Source of the DNA: a virus
Strand: one strand, 5' to 3'
Virus record (IMG/VR): IMGVR_UViG_3300045789_000649
Location: 1-31,194 of that record
Length of the DNA stretch: 31,194 nucleotides
This document shows positions 8,539 to 15,214 of the stretch, piece after piece. The position numbers were made by a program, and so were the translations under genes. The notes under the pieces were generated by a model that made no database searches, had not been told where the DNA came from, and worked only from the letters and a program-made list of their open reading frames with translations. The stretch's first letter is position 1; every line of letters begins with the position of its first letter.

Positions 8539-8913
8539 CTATGTAGTCGGCGCGCTCGCCTCGGCGGTTGCGGGTTTTCCCGCCCGGACCTTTCCCGGCT
8601 TTTTTTCCTCATCATCAGACGGGAATGCAAGCGCCGCAGCCTCCGAGATTTTTTCAAGCGCCTGGGCGAACCCTGCCTCATCCATCAGATCGCCCGCCGC
8701 TTCTGGCGTCATATCTTCAAGATGCGACACGCCGGCCCAGAACAGATTGCGCATACGGCGCACATCGCTCTGATTGGCTTGAAGCGCCGCGATGCCTTCA
8801 AGGAAAGACTCGCCAGTGTGGTCCTGATAGCGAACCATCGCGTTTGTGTTGACCCGAACAATGTAATCAACACCGCCCACAGTAAGCGTCACGCCGCCGC
8901 GCTTGCTGTTCAT
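8539..8913 (-). CDS. Tail assembly chaperone, proximal (G-like) frame
   Basis: The protein has 124 residues. It starts at the ATG at 8913, which overlaps the stop of the tail tube gene (TAATG); a TTG at 8940 is less likely. The N-terminus is beta-rich (GGVTLTVGGVDYIVRV), followed by helices and a low-complexity charged C-terminus with DDEEKKPGKV. This is the layout of the first tail chaperone between tube and tape measure genes. Codons GAA AAA AAG near its end form the slip site A AAA AAG, so a fraction of ribosomes should shift to make the longer chaperone. Confidence 0.85.
   Translation of the reverse strand: MNSKRGGVTLTVGGVDYIVRVNTNAMVRYQDHTGESFLEGIAALQANQSDVRRMRNLFWAGVSHLEDMTPEAAGDLMDEAGFAQALEKISEAAALAFPSDDEEKKPGKVRAGKPATAEASAPTT
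8599..8605 (-). promoter_or_regulatory. Programmed -1 frameshift site A AAA AAG
   Basis: The minus strand reads GAG GAA AAA AAG CCG in the chaperone frame, which gives the canonical heptamer A AAA AAG. Slipping by -1 makes the next codon GCC and leads through an open frame (AGKGPGGKTR... to SARLDYPLF) into the gene at 8240-8518. I traced this frame codon by codon and found no stop. This heptamer is one of the best-known slippery sequences in bacteria (as in dnaX), and -1 shifting is usual for this gene pair in siphophages. Confidence 0.85.
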
Positions 8914-9353
8914 TAGCTCGCAGCCGTACCGCGCGTCCAATCAACACCGCCTGTTGTGCGGATATCGATTGTAAGCCCAACAAGTGCGCCAACATCATTC
9001 CCCTCGGGCTTGGGTGTCGGGAACCCCCGGAACTCAAACACATCGCCCGTAGATTGCGAGGGCTGCGGCTTGAGTGTGCAGCGATAATAGATCGGAGCCG
9101 TTTCGGCCTGGTCAGCGAGCTGCTGCTCATAACCTGCCGCCGTATAGCCAGCAGGAACACTGATGACACCGGCATCCTTCAGGCCCTTAACATATTCCTT
9201 GAAGCCGTCAGCGCTGTCCAGCGAAGTCGCTTCAAGATAGTCGGTTTCGACAAGCGGGATTGCGATGCCCTTACATTCTGGAATCGCAGCGAATGTGACG
9301 CCATCGGTAGAGCGCTCGACTGTCGCTCCATAAGAAATGATTTGTTCGCTCAT
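8913..9353 (-). CDS. Major tail tube protein
   Basis: This 146-residue protein has the usual tail-tube plan: a beta-rich start, a long loop region (SLDSADGFKEYVKGLKDAG, then VISVPAGY) and a closing GALVGLTIDIRTTGGVDW strand, as in gpV-like tube proteins of siphophages. Tube proteins stack as hexamers around the tape measure to form the DNA conduit. GGAGG lies five bases before the ATG at 9353. It is followed at once by the chaperone pair and preceded by the DUF3168 tail-completion gene, the standard order. No C-terminal Ig-like extension is present. Confidence 0.85.
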   Translation of the reverse strand: MSEQIISYGATVERSTDGVTFAAIPECKGIAIPLVETDYLEATSLDSADGFKEYVKGLKDAGVISVPAGYTAAGYEQQLADQAETAPIYYRCTLKPQPSQSTGDVFEFRGFPTPKPEGNDVGALVGLTIDIRTTGGVDWTRGTAAS

Positions 9354-9362
9354 AAGAGCCTC

Positions 9363-9749
9363 CTAAGTTGCAGTGAAACGGACCATGAAGTCCATTGAAA
9401 CGCGGTAGGGCCGCTCCGCTTCATTTGATCCGCCCTCACGCCCATCACGCGAGCCCGCGTGAAAAACGCCCTGTATCGCGCCGCTCTGATAGCCGTTCAA
9501 AAGCGACTTAACTGCGCGAGACAATTCTTTCGCGGCCCCATAGGACACCGCATAGCAATCAACCTGGACCCGAAACTCCGGGACGCCGCTCGGGCCCTGC
9601 AGGGTGAAATCATCCACATCGCTGATCGCGTTCAGCACGATGCCGGGGAATGGATCGCCTTGCGGGTATGCCCCGAAGTTCACCCGATCATCGACAAGAC
9701 CAGAGACACCGCTGTCAGCCAACAGCAGCGCACGTATTAGTTCTTCCAT
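9363..9749 (-). CDS. DUF3168-type tail completion/terminator protein
   Basis: The 128 residues match the DUF3168 pattern: an N-terminal helix (MEELIRALLLADSGVSGLV), a DRVNFGAYPQGDPFPGIVL segment, and a later VDCYA strand followed by a helix containing AKELSRAVKSLL. Proteins of this family cap the tail tube or join it to the head; the Rhodobacter gene transfer agent has one in the same position. It lies immediately before the tail tube gene. The identification rests on motif recall and gene order. Confidence 0.85.
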   Translation of the reverse strand: MEELIRALLLADSGVSGLVDDRVNFGAYPQGDPFPGIVLNAISDVDDFTLQGPSGVPEFRVQVDCYAVSYGAAKELSRAVKSLLNGYQSGAIQGVFHAGSRDGREGGSNEAERPYRVSMDFMVRFTAT

Positions 9750-9755
9750 AATGCT

Positions 9756-9950
9756 TCAGCCTTTCGACACCGCGCGCGGGACTACACTCACAACCAGGCC
9801 ACGCTGCACCCATGCCATAAGCGCATCACCAATCCTGCGCCCTGTCGCCTCGCTACGAACGAAAGGCGCAACGATATGAATTACAACTCTGGCAACCGCG
9901 ATACGAAAACGCGGCATCTTTACTGTGATCGCTTCAATGCATTTCGCCAT
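9756..9950 (-). CDS. Small basic protein in the head-tail joining cluster, unknown
   Basis: This is a 64-residue basic protein with a hydrophobic centre (FRIAVARVVIHIVAPFV) and no recognisable domain. I chose the ATG at 9950 because AAGGGGG stands about six bases upstream. Starts at 9965 (ATG) and 9971 (TTG) are possible but poorly served. It lies between the HK97 gp10-like and DUF3168-like genes, where other siphophages may have an additional small connector or stopper. The tight spacing on both sides supports its being translated; the function is unknown. Confidence 0.55.
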   Translation of the reverse strand: MAKCIEAITVKMPRFRIAVARVVIHIVAPFVRSEATGRRIGDALMAWVQRGLVVSVVPRAVSKG

Positions 9951-9971
9951 CAGATCCCCCTTCATGGCCAA

Positions 9972-10442
9972 CTAACCCTTCGCCAGCTTTGCGGCCTTGC
10001 GCTCTGCCCGCGCCATAGACTTTGCGAATTCATCCCAAAGAAGGCGACCCAATCGATCCAGCGTGGCCTGCCCCTCCTGATCCCAAGCAGGCCGCATGAA
10101 AGGCTGCGGCGCTGTTCTGTAAGTGCCGAACTCAACCAAATGACCATGCCGGCCACCATCCCCGAGGTCGTAAGAGGGGCCCGCAAAAACTTCGACCGAC
10201 GATCGATCATCGCGAAACATCTTGTTGTGTATCCCCTGCTGGCGCTTCGCCAACTTTGTGGACACCGCCATCGATTTTTTCAGCCCACCTGTTCTCTCTG
10301 GGGCCAATGTCTCCGCCAGATCAGCAAGCGGCGTTGCCGCCTTTATCAATGACCGCCGCAACACTCCCTTGCCCGCTGCCTTTGACAAATCCTCAAGTGC
10401 CTTTTCTAAATCAGAAAAGCCCTCAACTTTGACTGTTGCCAT
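9972..10442 (-). CDS. HK97 gp10-like head-tail connector/tail component
   Basis: The protein has 156 residues, starting MATVKVEGFSDLEKALEDLS. The conserved pattern of HK97 gp10-like proteins is visible: a first helix with L-x-x-L, then AETLAPERTGGLKKSM (residues about 45-60), and a late HLVEFGT followed by PQPFMRPAW. The family contributes to neck and tail-completion structures. The ATG at 10442 has a strong GGAGGT six bases upstream and overlaps the end of the upstream gene by 20 bases. The longer reading frame to 10565 is not needed. Confidence 0.85.
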   Translation of the reverse strand: MATVKVEGFSDLEKALEDLSKAAGKGVLRRSLIKAATPLADLAETLAPERTGGLKKSMAVSTKLAKRQQGIHNKMFRDDRSSVEVFAGPSYDLGDGGRHGHLVEFGTYRTAPQPFMRPAWDQEGQATLDRLGRLLWDEFAKSMARAERKAAKLAKG

Positions 10443-10770
10443 TACTGACCTCCGCCCCAGCTGTGATTTCCAAGAGATCATTCCGGCCAACTTCCTTGAT
10501 GCCGAAGATCTCATACGAAACGCCGCGATAAACGATGCAATCCTTTGGCGTGAGCTCGCGCGCAAACGAAGAAGATCGGATCTGGAACCGCGCTGTCAGC
10601 GTTGCTGAAACACCGTCTGCCCGCGCCTTCTCCCCGTCACTTACATCAGTTTTTTTCGCCCAGACCATTCCGCCATAAGCAGCCCATTTCTTGACATTAG
10701 AAAACCCATCATCCTCAACCGTGAAACGCTCAAACGAAATGCGCCTGTCAAATTCGCCCGCCCCCATCAT
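10423..10770 (-). CDS. Phage head-tail adaptor (head closure) protein
   Basis: This 115-residue protein carries the head-tail joining pattern: GEFDRRISFERFTVEDDGFS near the start, a central W-A-K-K strand, ARFQIRSSSF, then DCIVYRGVSYEIFGIKE. This matches the SPP1 gp16/HK97 gp9-like family of small beta-barrel stoppers that plug the connector after DNA packaging. The ATG at 10770 overlaps the upstream stop as ATGA. It is followed by the gp10-like gene, the normal order. Confidence 0.85.
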   Translation of the reverse strand: MMGAGEFDRRISFERFTVEDDGFSNVKKWAAYGGMVWAKKTDVSDGEKARADGVSATLTARFQIRSSSFARELTPKDCIVYRGVSYEIFGIKEVGRNDLLEITAGAEVSNGNSQS

Positions 10771-11303
10771 CCGCGCCACACCCGATAAGGAGCCAAGAGG
10801 GAATGATACGCCATCGGAAGTGCTGAAGCATTTGTCCCGACAACCACAGATTCACGGTTTAAATATAGCGTCCCGACATGCAGCAAGATCGCCGCTTTGA
10901 TTGCCGCCGGGGCCTCATCTTCGCCAGCAACAAACTCGACAGTCACAGAGCCAGAAGGCCAAGCCGCACCACTATTCAACCGCAAGAATGGCCCCCGCCC
11001 GTCCTTCAGCTGCTGATAATCCTCAAATGCCCCGGCTTCGCTGGTAACGCTGACAACCGAAGAAACAGGGCCAAGAGGCAAAACCAAATCGCCCGAAGCA
11101 ATCTCGTATTCCTGCGACCATGTTTGCGCCATAATGCAGCGGCCAAGCGTACCGCTGACCCCGTCCAAATGGCCCGTTGCCGCAGAGATCAGCGCCGCAA
11201 CCAGAGTATCCTCATCATCACTATCCACGCGGCAATGAAGCTTTGCCTCTTCAAGTGAAACAGGCGTTTCAGATGGCGGAGCAATTAAAACAGGTGAAAG
11301 CAT
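10767..11303 (-). CDS. Head-tail connector protein (HK97 gp6-like)
   Basis: The protein has 178 residues and is mainly helical at both ends. It opens with APPSETPVSLEEAKLHCRVD, the hallmark start of phage gp6-like connector proteins, followed by D-x-D-x-x-L and ISAATGHLDG. Its C-terminal helix (IKAAILLHVGTLYLNRESVV) is also typical. Members form a ring beneath the portal. The ATG at 11303 lies inside the 3' end of the preceding frame by 19 bases, and its own end overlaps the adaptor gene by ATGA. Confidence 0.85.
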   Translation of the reverse strand: MLSPVLIAPPSETPVSLEEAKLHCRVDSDDEDTLVAALISAATGHLDGVSGTLGRCIMAQTWSQEYEIASGDLVLPLGPVSSVVSVTSEAGAFEDYQQLKDGRGPFLRLNSGAAWPSGSVTVEFVAGEDEAPAAIKAAILLHVGTLYLNRESVVVGTNASALPMAYHSLLAPYRVWRG

Positions 11304-11878
11304 TTAGCCGCCTCGCTTAATGTCATTTTTGGATAAGCCGTAAGGCTTGAAACAGGGCTGGCGTTCAAAACCTCAACCCCAATATGCAACAGATCAACCG
11401 CCGCGCCATCCATCGCCGTGGCCCATTGTCTGATCTTTACTTTGCTCGGGTTTGTCAGCCCGCCCGTATGATCGCCATGCCAATGGGATCCGCCAGCAAG
11501 CGTCATATCAAAACCGATCAGGATGATCCGGCTTGCGCCAAAACAGGCAGCCAGATTTACAGCCTGGAACCCGCTGTTCTTGGCAGACCCGATGCATCTG
11601 TCGAACTGCATGCGATTCTCTTTGCGCATAGGAACCGCGTAAACGTCCGCGCTGCGTGATGCCGAAACCTTCAACCCGTCGAAATGTTCAGGCGCTTCCT
11701 TGCGCCACCAGATCGCGTCTGCCGCATATAATACATCCGCCCAAGGCGCTAATCGCCAGGATGAATTGACCGCTAGGACTTTGCAGCGGCCTTTGATTTT
11801 TTCGACGCCCGCCCCTTTGGCGCTGGGGCCGCTGGCGATGACTGCACAGGTTTGTCCTGTCCAGTCTGGCCATCCACC
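11285..11878 (-). CDS. Rossmann-like phage protein without a normal start, probably made by frameshift
   Basis: The minus-strand frame is open from 11914 to 11285. It shows strong coding character well upstream of its first standard start (TTG at 11674): WTGQTCAVIASGPSAKG, then VNSSWRLAPWADVLYAADAI and W-W. Further down are IILIGFDMTL and SHWHGDHTGG. The GPS and GFDM/HWHGDH motifs recall Rossmann-type phage proteins near DUF115/MptE-like families, whose N-terminus normally begins close to the ASGPS motif. No ATG, GTG or TTG exists between 11914 and 11674. The frame is -1 relative to the overlapping gene at 11773-12057, which has a C CCT TTG slip site. It may be a fusion product, start at a non-standard codon, or reflect an indel. 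Confidence 0.65.
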   Translation of the reverse strand, partial: GGWPDWTGQTCAVIASGPSAKGAGVEKIKGRCKVLAVNSSWRLAPWADVLYAADAIWWRKEAPEHFDGLKVSASRSADVYAVPMRKENRMQFDRCIGSAKNSGFQAVNLAACFGASRIILIGFDMTLAGGSHWHGDHTGGLTNPSKVKIRQWATAMDGAAVDLLHIGVEVLNASPVSSLTAYPKMTLSEAAKCFHLF

Positions 11879-12057
11879 AAAGGGGCCGCTTTTGTCTCCA
11901 TCACATAGGCCGCCTTATTCAGCGGCGCTGGCTCGGATTTGACAAGAACCCCGCGGCTAACGAGATGCGCGACATCATTAGGACGCGCCGTGCGCTTGTC
12001 GCCAACCCGGTATTGTTTATCACCGAAATGCTCACGTGCTACGATGTAATCTTCCAT
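11773..12057 (-). CDS. Small protein downstream of the capsid gene, with Ala/Lys-rich tail
   Basis: This 94-residue protein starts at the ATG at 12057 behind a near-perfect GGAGGT. The first 45 residues (MEDYIVAREHFGDKQYRVGD, then ARPNDVAHLVSRGVL) look like a compact beta-helix fold. The last 40 are Pro/Ala/Lys-rich and end SKKSKAAAKS. Genes of this size directly after the major capsid gene are often small head-completion proteins, but I do not recognise a family. Its 3' third overlaps the Rossmann-like frame, and C CCT TTG lies at codons 58-59. Confidence 0.65.
   Translation of the reverse strand: MEDYIVAREHFGDKQYRVGDKRTARPNDVAHLVSRGVLVKSEPAPLNKAAYVMETKAAPLVDGQTGQDKPVQSSPAAPAPKGRASKKSKAAAKS
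11878..11884 (-). promoter_or_regulatory. Candidate -1 slip site C CCT TTG
   Basis: In the frame of the 94-residue gene the minus strand reads GCC CCT TTG GTG, giving an X XXY YYZ heptamer CCCTTTG. After a -1 slip the next codons are GGT GGA TGG CCA GAC TGG, which run open into the ASGPS-containing frame. A weak ACAGG/CCTGT hairpin lies about 20 bases downstream. A second run, TCG AAA AAA TCA, further along could also slip. Function is inferred from the lack of a start codon for the downstream frame. Confidence 0.4.
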
Positions 12058-12115
12058 AGTACCTCCGATCAATTCACAGAGAGGGCAAGTCACCCTGCCC
12101 CCCTTAGAAAATTGA

Positions 12116-13321
12116 TTAAGTCACGTTGCCAAAGTCGCCAGTGATAAACGCTTCAGGGCGATAAACGGTAAGAGCAAGACGCTCTTCCGCAAGGATCGTC
12201 ACAAGGTTTTTGGTGAAGTCATCATTCTCATAACCGACCTCAACGCGAGCATCCCAACGGTCCCAAAGCTGCGCACCCATCGCAAACGCACCGGTAAGGA
12301 ATTTGTCCACCGACATGGACTGCGTTTCAACAACAGGCAAACGCCAGAGCATCGGAGTAGAGCCACCCTGCGGATCGCCAATGATGTGACGCTTATCCGC
12401 ATCCTTGGTCAGCTCGATGCGCGCCCAATCAATCGGATGCATAACGTGGCCAGTTGCAGGATATTCCGCCAGCACTGCCTGAAGCATTGCAAGGCGCATC
12501 TTGTCGATCGGCGTTTCATCTGAAACCGCAAACTCGGCGGAATACGCGCTGGCCTGCGTCACGATGCCATCGAGATTCTGGCCTGTGCCGTCACCGTTCA
12601 AAATCTGGTTTTCTTCTTTCAACGCCAGACCGTAGAGTAAACGCCCATCAATGTGGCCGCGAAGCTGGTCAACATCATCCAAAGCCTGACGGGACACTTT
12701 CATCCAATGCGCAACGACTTTGGCAACGCTGGTCTTTTCGGCCAGCTTGATATCAGACTCGCCTTTTTTTACGCCCTCGGCGACCATGCCCGCGTTATTC
12801 GTGAAGCCGGTTTCTTGGATCCATGAGATCGATGCTTCGGACATTTGTCCCTGCGTCAGCAAATCACGGATTGTCATGCGGCGCTCCGGCCCCGTGACAA
12901 TGCCAGGAAGCCGCTGGCGATCAGCCCCGGGGCCAACAGAACCGGCTGCGTCAGTTGTCGCCATAGTAAGTGTGGCCTTGAGGCAGAGATCAGCCTTACC
13001 TTGGCGCGGCCCCTGTGCCAGCCAAGATTTGACATTTTCGTCATTCACGAAACGAGCGCCAAGCGTCTTGGCTTCCACTTCATCAACGTCGCCACCGCGC
13101 GCCATTTTTTGCGCCATCTCTTTGACTTCTTCAGTCAGCTCATTGAGCTTAACAAGCGCAGCGTCAGCGTCATCTTTCATCTTTTCGGTGACTTTTTCAC
13201 CGGACTTAACTTTTCCAAGCGCTTCTTCGGCGATCGCTTTCACCGCGTCTGTGGACTTGGAGAAGTCAGCCTTCAGGTCAGCGGCCATTTGCTCCGCTGT
13301 TTTCACATCATCTCGTGCCAT
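12116..13321 (-). CDS. Major capsid protein, HK97 family
   Basis: The protein has 401 residues. About 1-100 form a charged coiled coil (AEQMAADLKADFSKSTDAVK onward), the delta/scaffold domain of HK97-type capsid proteins. After it comes the core fold, with a GPGADRQRLPGIV strand, DLLTQGQMSEASISWIQE, VSRQALDDVDQL, ILNGDGTGQNLDGI, and MHPIDWARIELTKDAD followed by the P-loop-like GGSTPMLWRLPVV. These are classic marks of the family. AGGAG precedes the ATG at 13321. The prohead protease lies just upstream and probably removes the delta domain, with the cut expected near residue 105. Confidence 0.95.
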   Translation of the reverse strand: MARDDVKTAEQMAADLKADFSKSTDAVKAIAEEALGKVKSGEKVTEKMKDDADAALVKLNELTEEVKEMAQKMARGGDVDEVEAKTLGARFVNDENVKSWLAQGPRQGKADLCLKATLTMATTDAAGSVGPGADRQRLPGIVTGPERRMTIRDLLTQGQMSEASISWIQETGFTNNAGMVAEGVKKGESDIKLAEKTSVAKVVAHWMKVSRQALDDVDQLRGHIDGRLLYGLALKEENQILNGDGTGQNLDGIVTQASAYSAEFAVSDETPIDKMRLAMLQAVLAEYPATGHVMHPIDWARIELTKDADKRHIIGDPQGGSTPMLWRLPVVETQSMSVDKFLTGAFAMGAQLWDRWDARVEVGYENDDFTKNLVTILAEERLALTVYRPEAFITGDFGNVT

Positions 13322-13347
13322 TTTTTTGGCTCCTGTGTTTTAGGGAT

Positions 13348-14025
13348 TTATTTGCAGAGCGCCTTCAAGAGGTCTGCTGCTGTCGGTGCCGCTTTGGCGG
13401 GATCACCCCGCCCGTTCAGGTGGAGACGCACGGCACGCTCCGCCTGTGAATTCGAGAACCCCAAGCCCTTGAAGAATGTCTCGAATTCGCGCCCTTCAAG
13501 CTGGTCCCCAGCCTTGAGCCGTTCCGTTAATTCGTGTGATGCTTTCGCAGCCTTAACGCTGCTGATTGTTGCACCTTCATTCGCGCCGATCGACACGACA
13601 GAAACCTCCATCAGGTCCAGCTTTTCAAGCGTCCAGACGCCGCTATCGGCATCGACAGAATATTCCTTGATGCGGTAGCCGATCGAAAGCCCGTCGATGT
13701 CGCCTTCTTTCAAAAGCGCATAAGCCTCCTTGGCGCGCTGAACGCCCATATTCAGCTTACCGTGCATCATCAGGCCGGCGTCATCTTCAGCAGCGTCTAG
13801 CCACTTGCCGATCGGCTGGCTACGGTCATGCTGCCAAAACATCTTTGGCATTGTGCCTTTGGCCTTGTGATCGGCCAGACTGTCAGAATACGCGCCCTTG
13901 GCAATCACATCACCATAGCTGTCTGGCTCTCCGTCAAACGTGCTGCCATATCCTTCAAATTCGCCGCTGTCCTTAAGGGACTTAATATGCATGACGGGGG
14001 AAGCCGCCTTAAACATCATTGTCAT
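13348..14025 (-). CDS. Prohead protease, HK97 family (S78)
   Basis: This 225-residue serine protease shows GYGSTFDGEPDSYGDVIAKG near its start, the catalytic His in FWQHDRSQPIGKW (H66), and the catalytic Ser in LMEVSVVSIGANEGA (S142). The usual P-A-N after the Ser strand is G-A-N here. Such proteases mature the capsid by cutting the delta domain and then destroy themselves. I chose the ATG at 14025, behind GGAGG, giving MTMMFKAASPV. It overlaps the end of the portal gene by 17 bases. The longer frame to 14103 would run further into the portal gene. Confidence 0.92.
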   Translation of the reverse strand: MTMMFKAASPVMHIKSLKDSGEFEGYGSTFDGEPDSYGDVIAKGAYSDSLADHKAKGTMPKMFWQHDRSQPIGKWLDAAEDDAGLMMHGKLNMGVQRAKEAYALLKEGDIDGLSIGYRIKEYSVDADSGVWTLEKLDLMEVSVVSIGANEGATISSVKAAKASHELTERLKAGDQLEGREFETFFKGLGFSNSQAERAVRLHLNGRGDPAKAAPTAADLLKALCK

Positions 14026-15214
14026 TTCCTGCCTCCGTGATAGGAACATTTTGCATCTGCATTCGCGGGACTTCCCCGCCAGCCACAGGCGGCAAATTCT
14101 CAAGCCCCCTAACTTCGTTGATTGTGTACCAGCCGTTTTTCAGGCCAGAAGCGTAGAACGCCGACCGCGCCGCGCTATCGCCCCGAAGCAGCCCCTCAAG
14201 AGCAAATTCGATATGCACATCCGCCGCGCGATCCGCTGGCGTCAAAAGCTGCTTTTCAAGAGCCTGCTCGATCCGCTTCAATCGGCGGCGAAGCGTAAAC
14301 TTCTGGAAGCCGAGCGTCTGCTGCTCCAAGCCCTTGCCCCAGCTTGTGCTGCTTTCCGTGTGTCCGATCATATGCGGAGGAACACCAAAGAATCGGCAAA
14401 TTTCCTCGACTGAAAACTTACGGCTTTCCAGCATTTGCGCATCTTCCGGCGCAAGAGTAAGAGACTGCCAAGTAGTGCCACCCTCCAATATCAAAGGCCG
14501 ACCTGCGTTCACTGCTCCGATAAATTTCTCAGCCAGACGTGTTTCTGCGATCTCGCGGTTTTCAGGACTCAAGAAGTCCGCGAATGTCAGCGCGCCGCTT
14601 GGGCGCATCCCGTTTTTGAAGGTTGCAGATGCTGACTTTTCTACAGCCCGCGCCAGCCCGAAAGAATTGCGCGCGAACTCAAGCGTAGACATGCCGCCAA
14701 GCGGGTTGCCGCCAAAGCCTCGGATATGCAAAACATCCTTGTCAGTCGCCTTGCGCGCATTCTTCCCTTCCGTCCATGAATACTCGATTTCGCCTGTCTT
14801 CAGACGCTTCGCCTTAACCAAAGAATTTATGGGCAGCAAACTTGTTACAAGGCCGCCATCGCGCATCTTTTCGGCATAGGCATTGCCGCGCAGCTCAATC
14901 GCGCCCGCCATAAAGTCCCAAAAATCTACAGCCGTTTGATCATAATTCGGGCTGTCATGCAGGACGCGATAGAGCGGATGATCTTTAGCAATTTCTCTGC
15001 CCGCGCCGCTGCCACGGTAAACCATCAAAGGCAGAGACGAAATTGTACCCGCCAGCAAATTTGTGCAGCCCCAAACAGCCGAAAGCGAAAGGGCAGTCTT
15101 GTCGTTTACAGTTTCGCCAGCATCCGAGGTGCGGCCAAGGTCAGGCAATCCGTTATGGTCAGACAGATCCAGCCTTTGAACGAAAAACGATTTTACGCGG
15201 TCCATTAGTTTCAT
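14009..15214 (-). CDS. Portal protein, HK97 family
   Basis: This 401-residue protein matches HK97-type portals: AVWGCTNLLAGTISSLPLMV (helix and wing), YRVLHDSPNYDQTAVDFWDF, GNAYAEKMRDG, a VLHIRGFGGNPLGGMSTLEF region, and the EEICRFFGVPPHMIGHTESS motif followed by EQQTLGFQKFTLRRRLKRIE. The portal is the dodecameric ring through which DNA enters and leaves the head and to which the terminase docks. It starts within an ATGA overlap with the large terminase gene. The order terminase-portal-protease-capsid is the standard one. Confidence 0.95.
   Translation of the reverse strand: MKLMDRVKSFFVQRLDLSDHNGLPDLGRTSDAGETVNDKTALSLSAVWGCTNLLAGTISSLPLMVYRGSGAGREIAKDHPLYRVLHDSPNYDQTAVDFWDFMAGAIELRGNAYAEKMRDGGLVTSLLPINSLVKAKRLKTGEIEYSWTEGKNARKATDKDVLHIRGFGGNPLGGMSTLEFARNSFGLARAVEKSASATFKNGMRPSGALTFADFLSPENREIAETRLAEKFIGAVNAGRPLILEGGTTWQSLTLAPEDAQMLESRKFSVEEICRFFGVPPHMIGHTESSTSWGKGLEQQTLGFQKFTLRRRLKRIEQALEKQLLTPADRAADVHIEFALEGLLRGDSAARSAFYASGLKNGWYTINEVRGLENLPPVAGGEVPRMQMQNVPITEAGNDNDV

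Noticed and set aside
12058-12115. Hairpin GGGCA/TGCCC after the capsid gene as a terminator
   Set aside because: The stem is only five pairs and no T run follows; transcription must continue into the connector genes.
12720-13678. Long plus-strand frames opposite the capsid and protease genes
   Set aside because: They are antisense to well-identified genes, rich in Ser/Arg/Phe without motifs, and lack ribosome sites.
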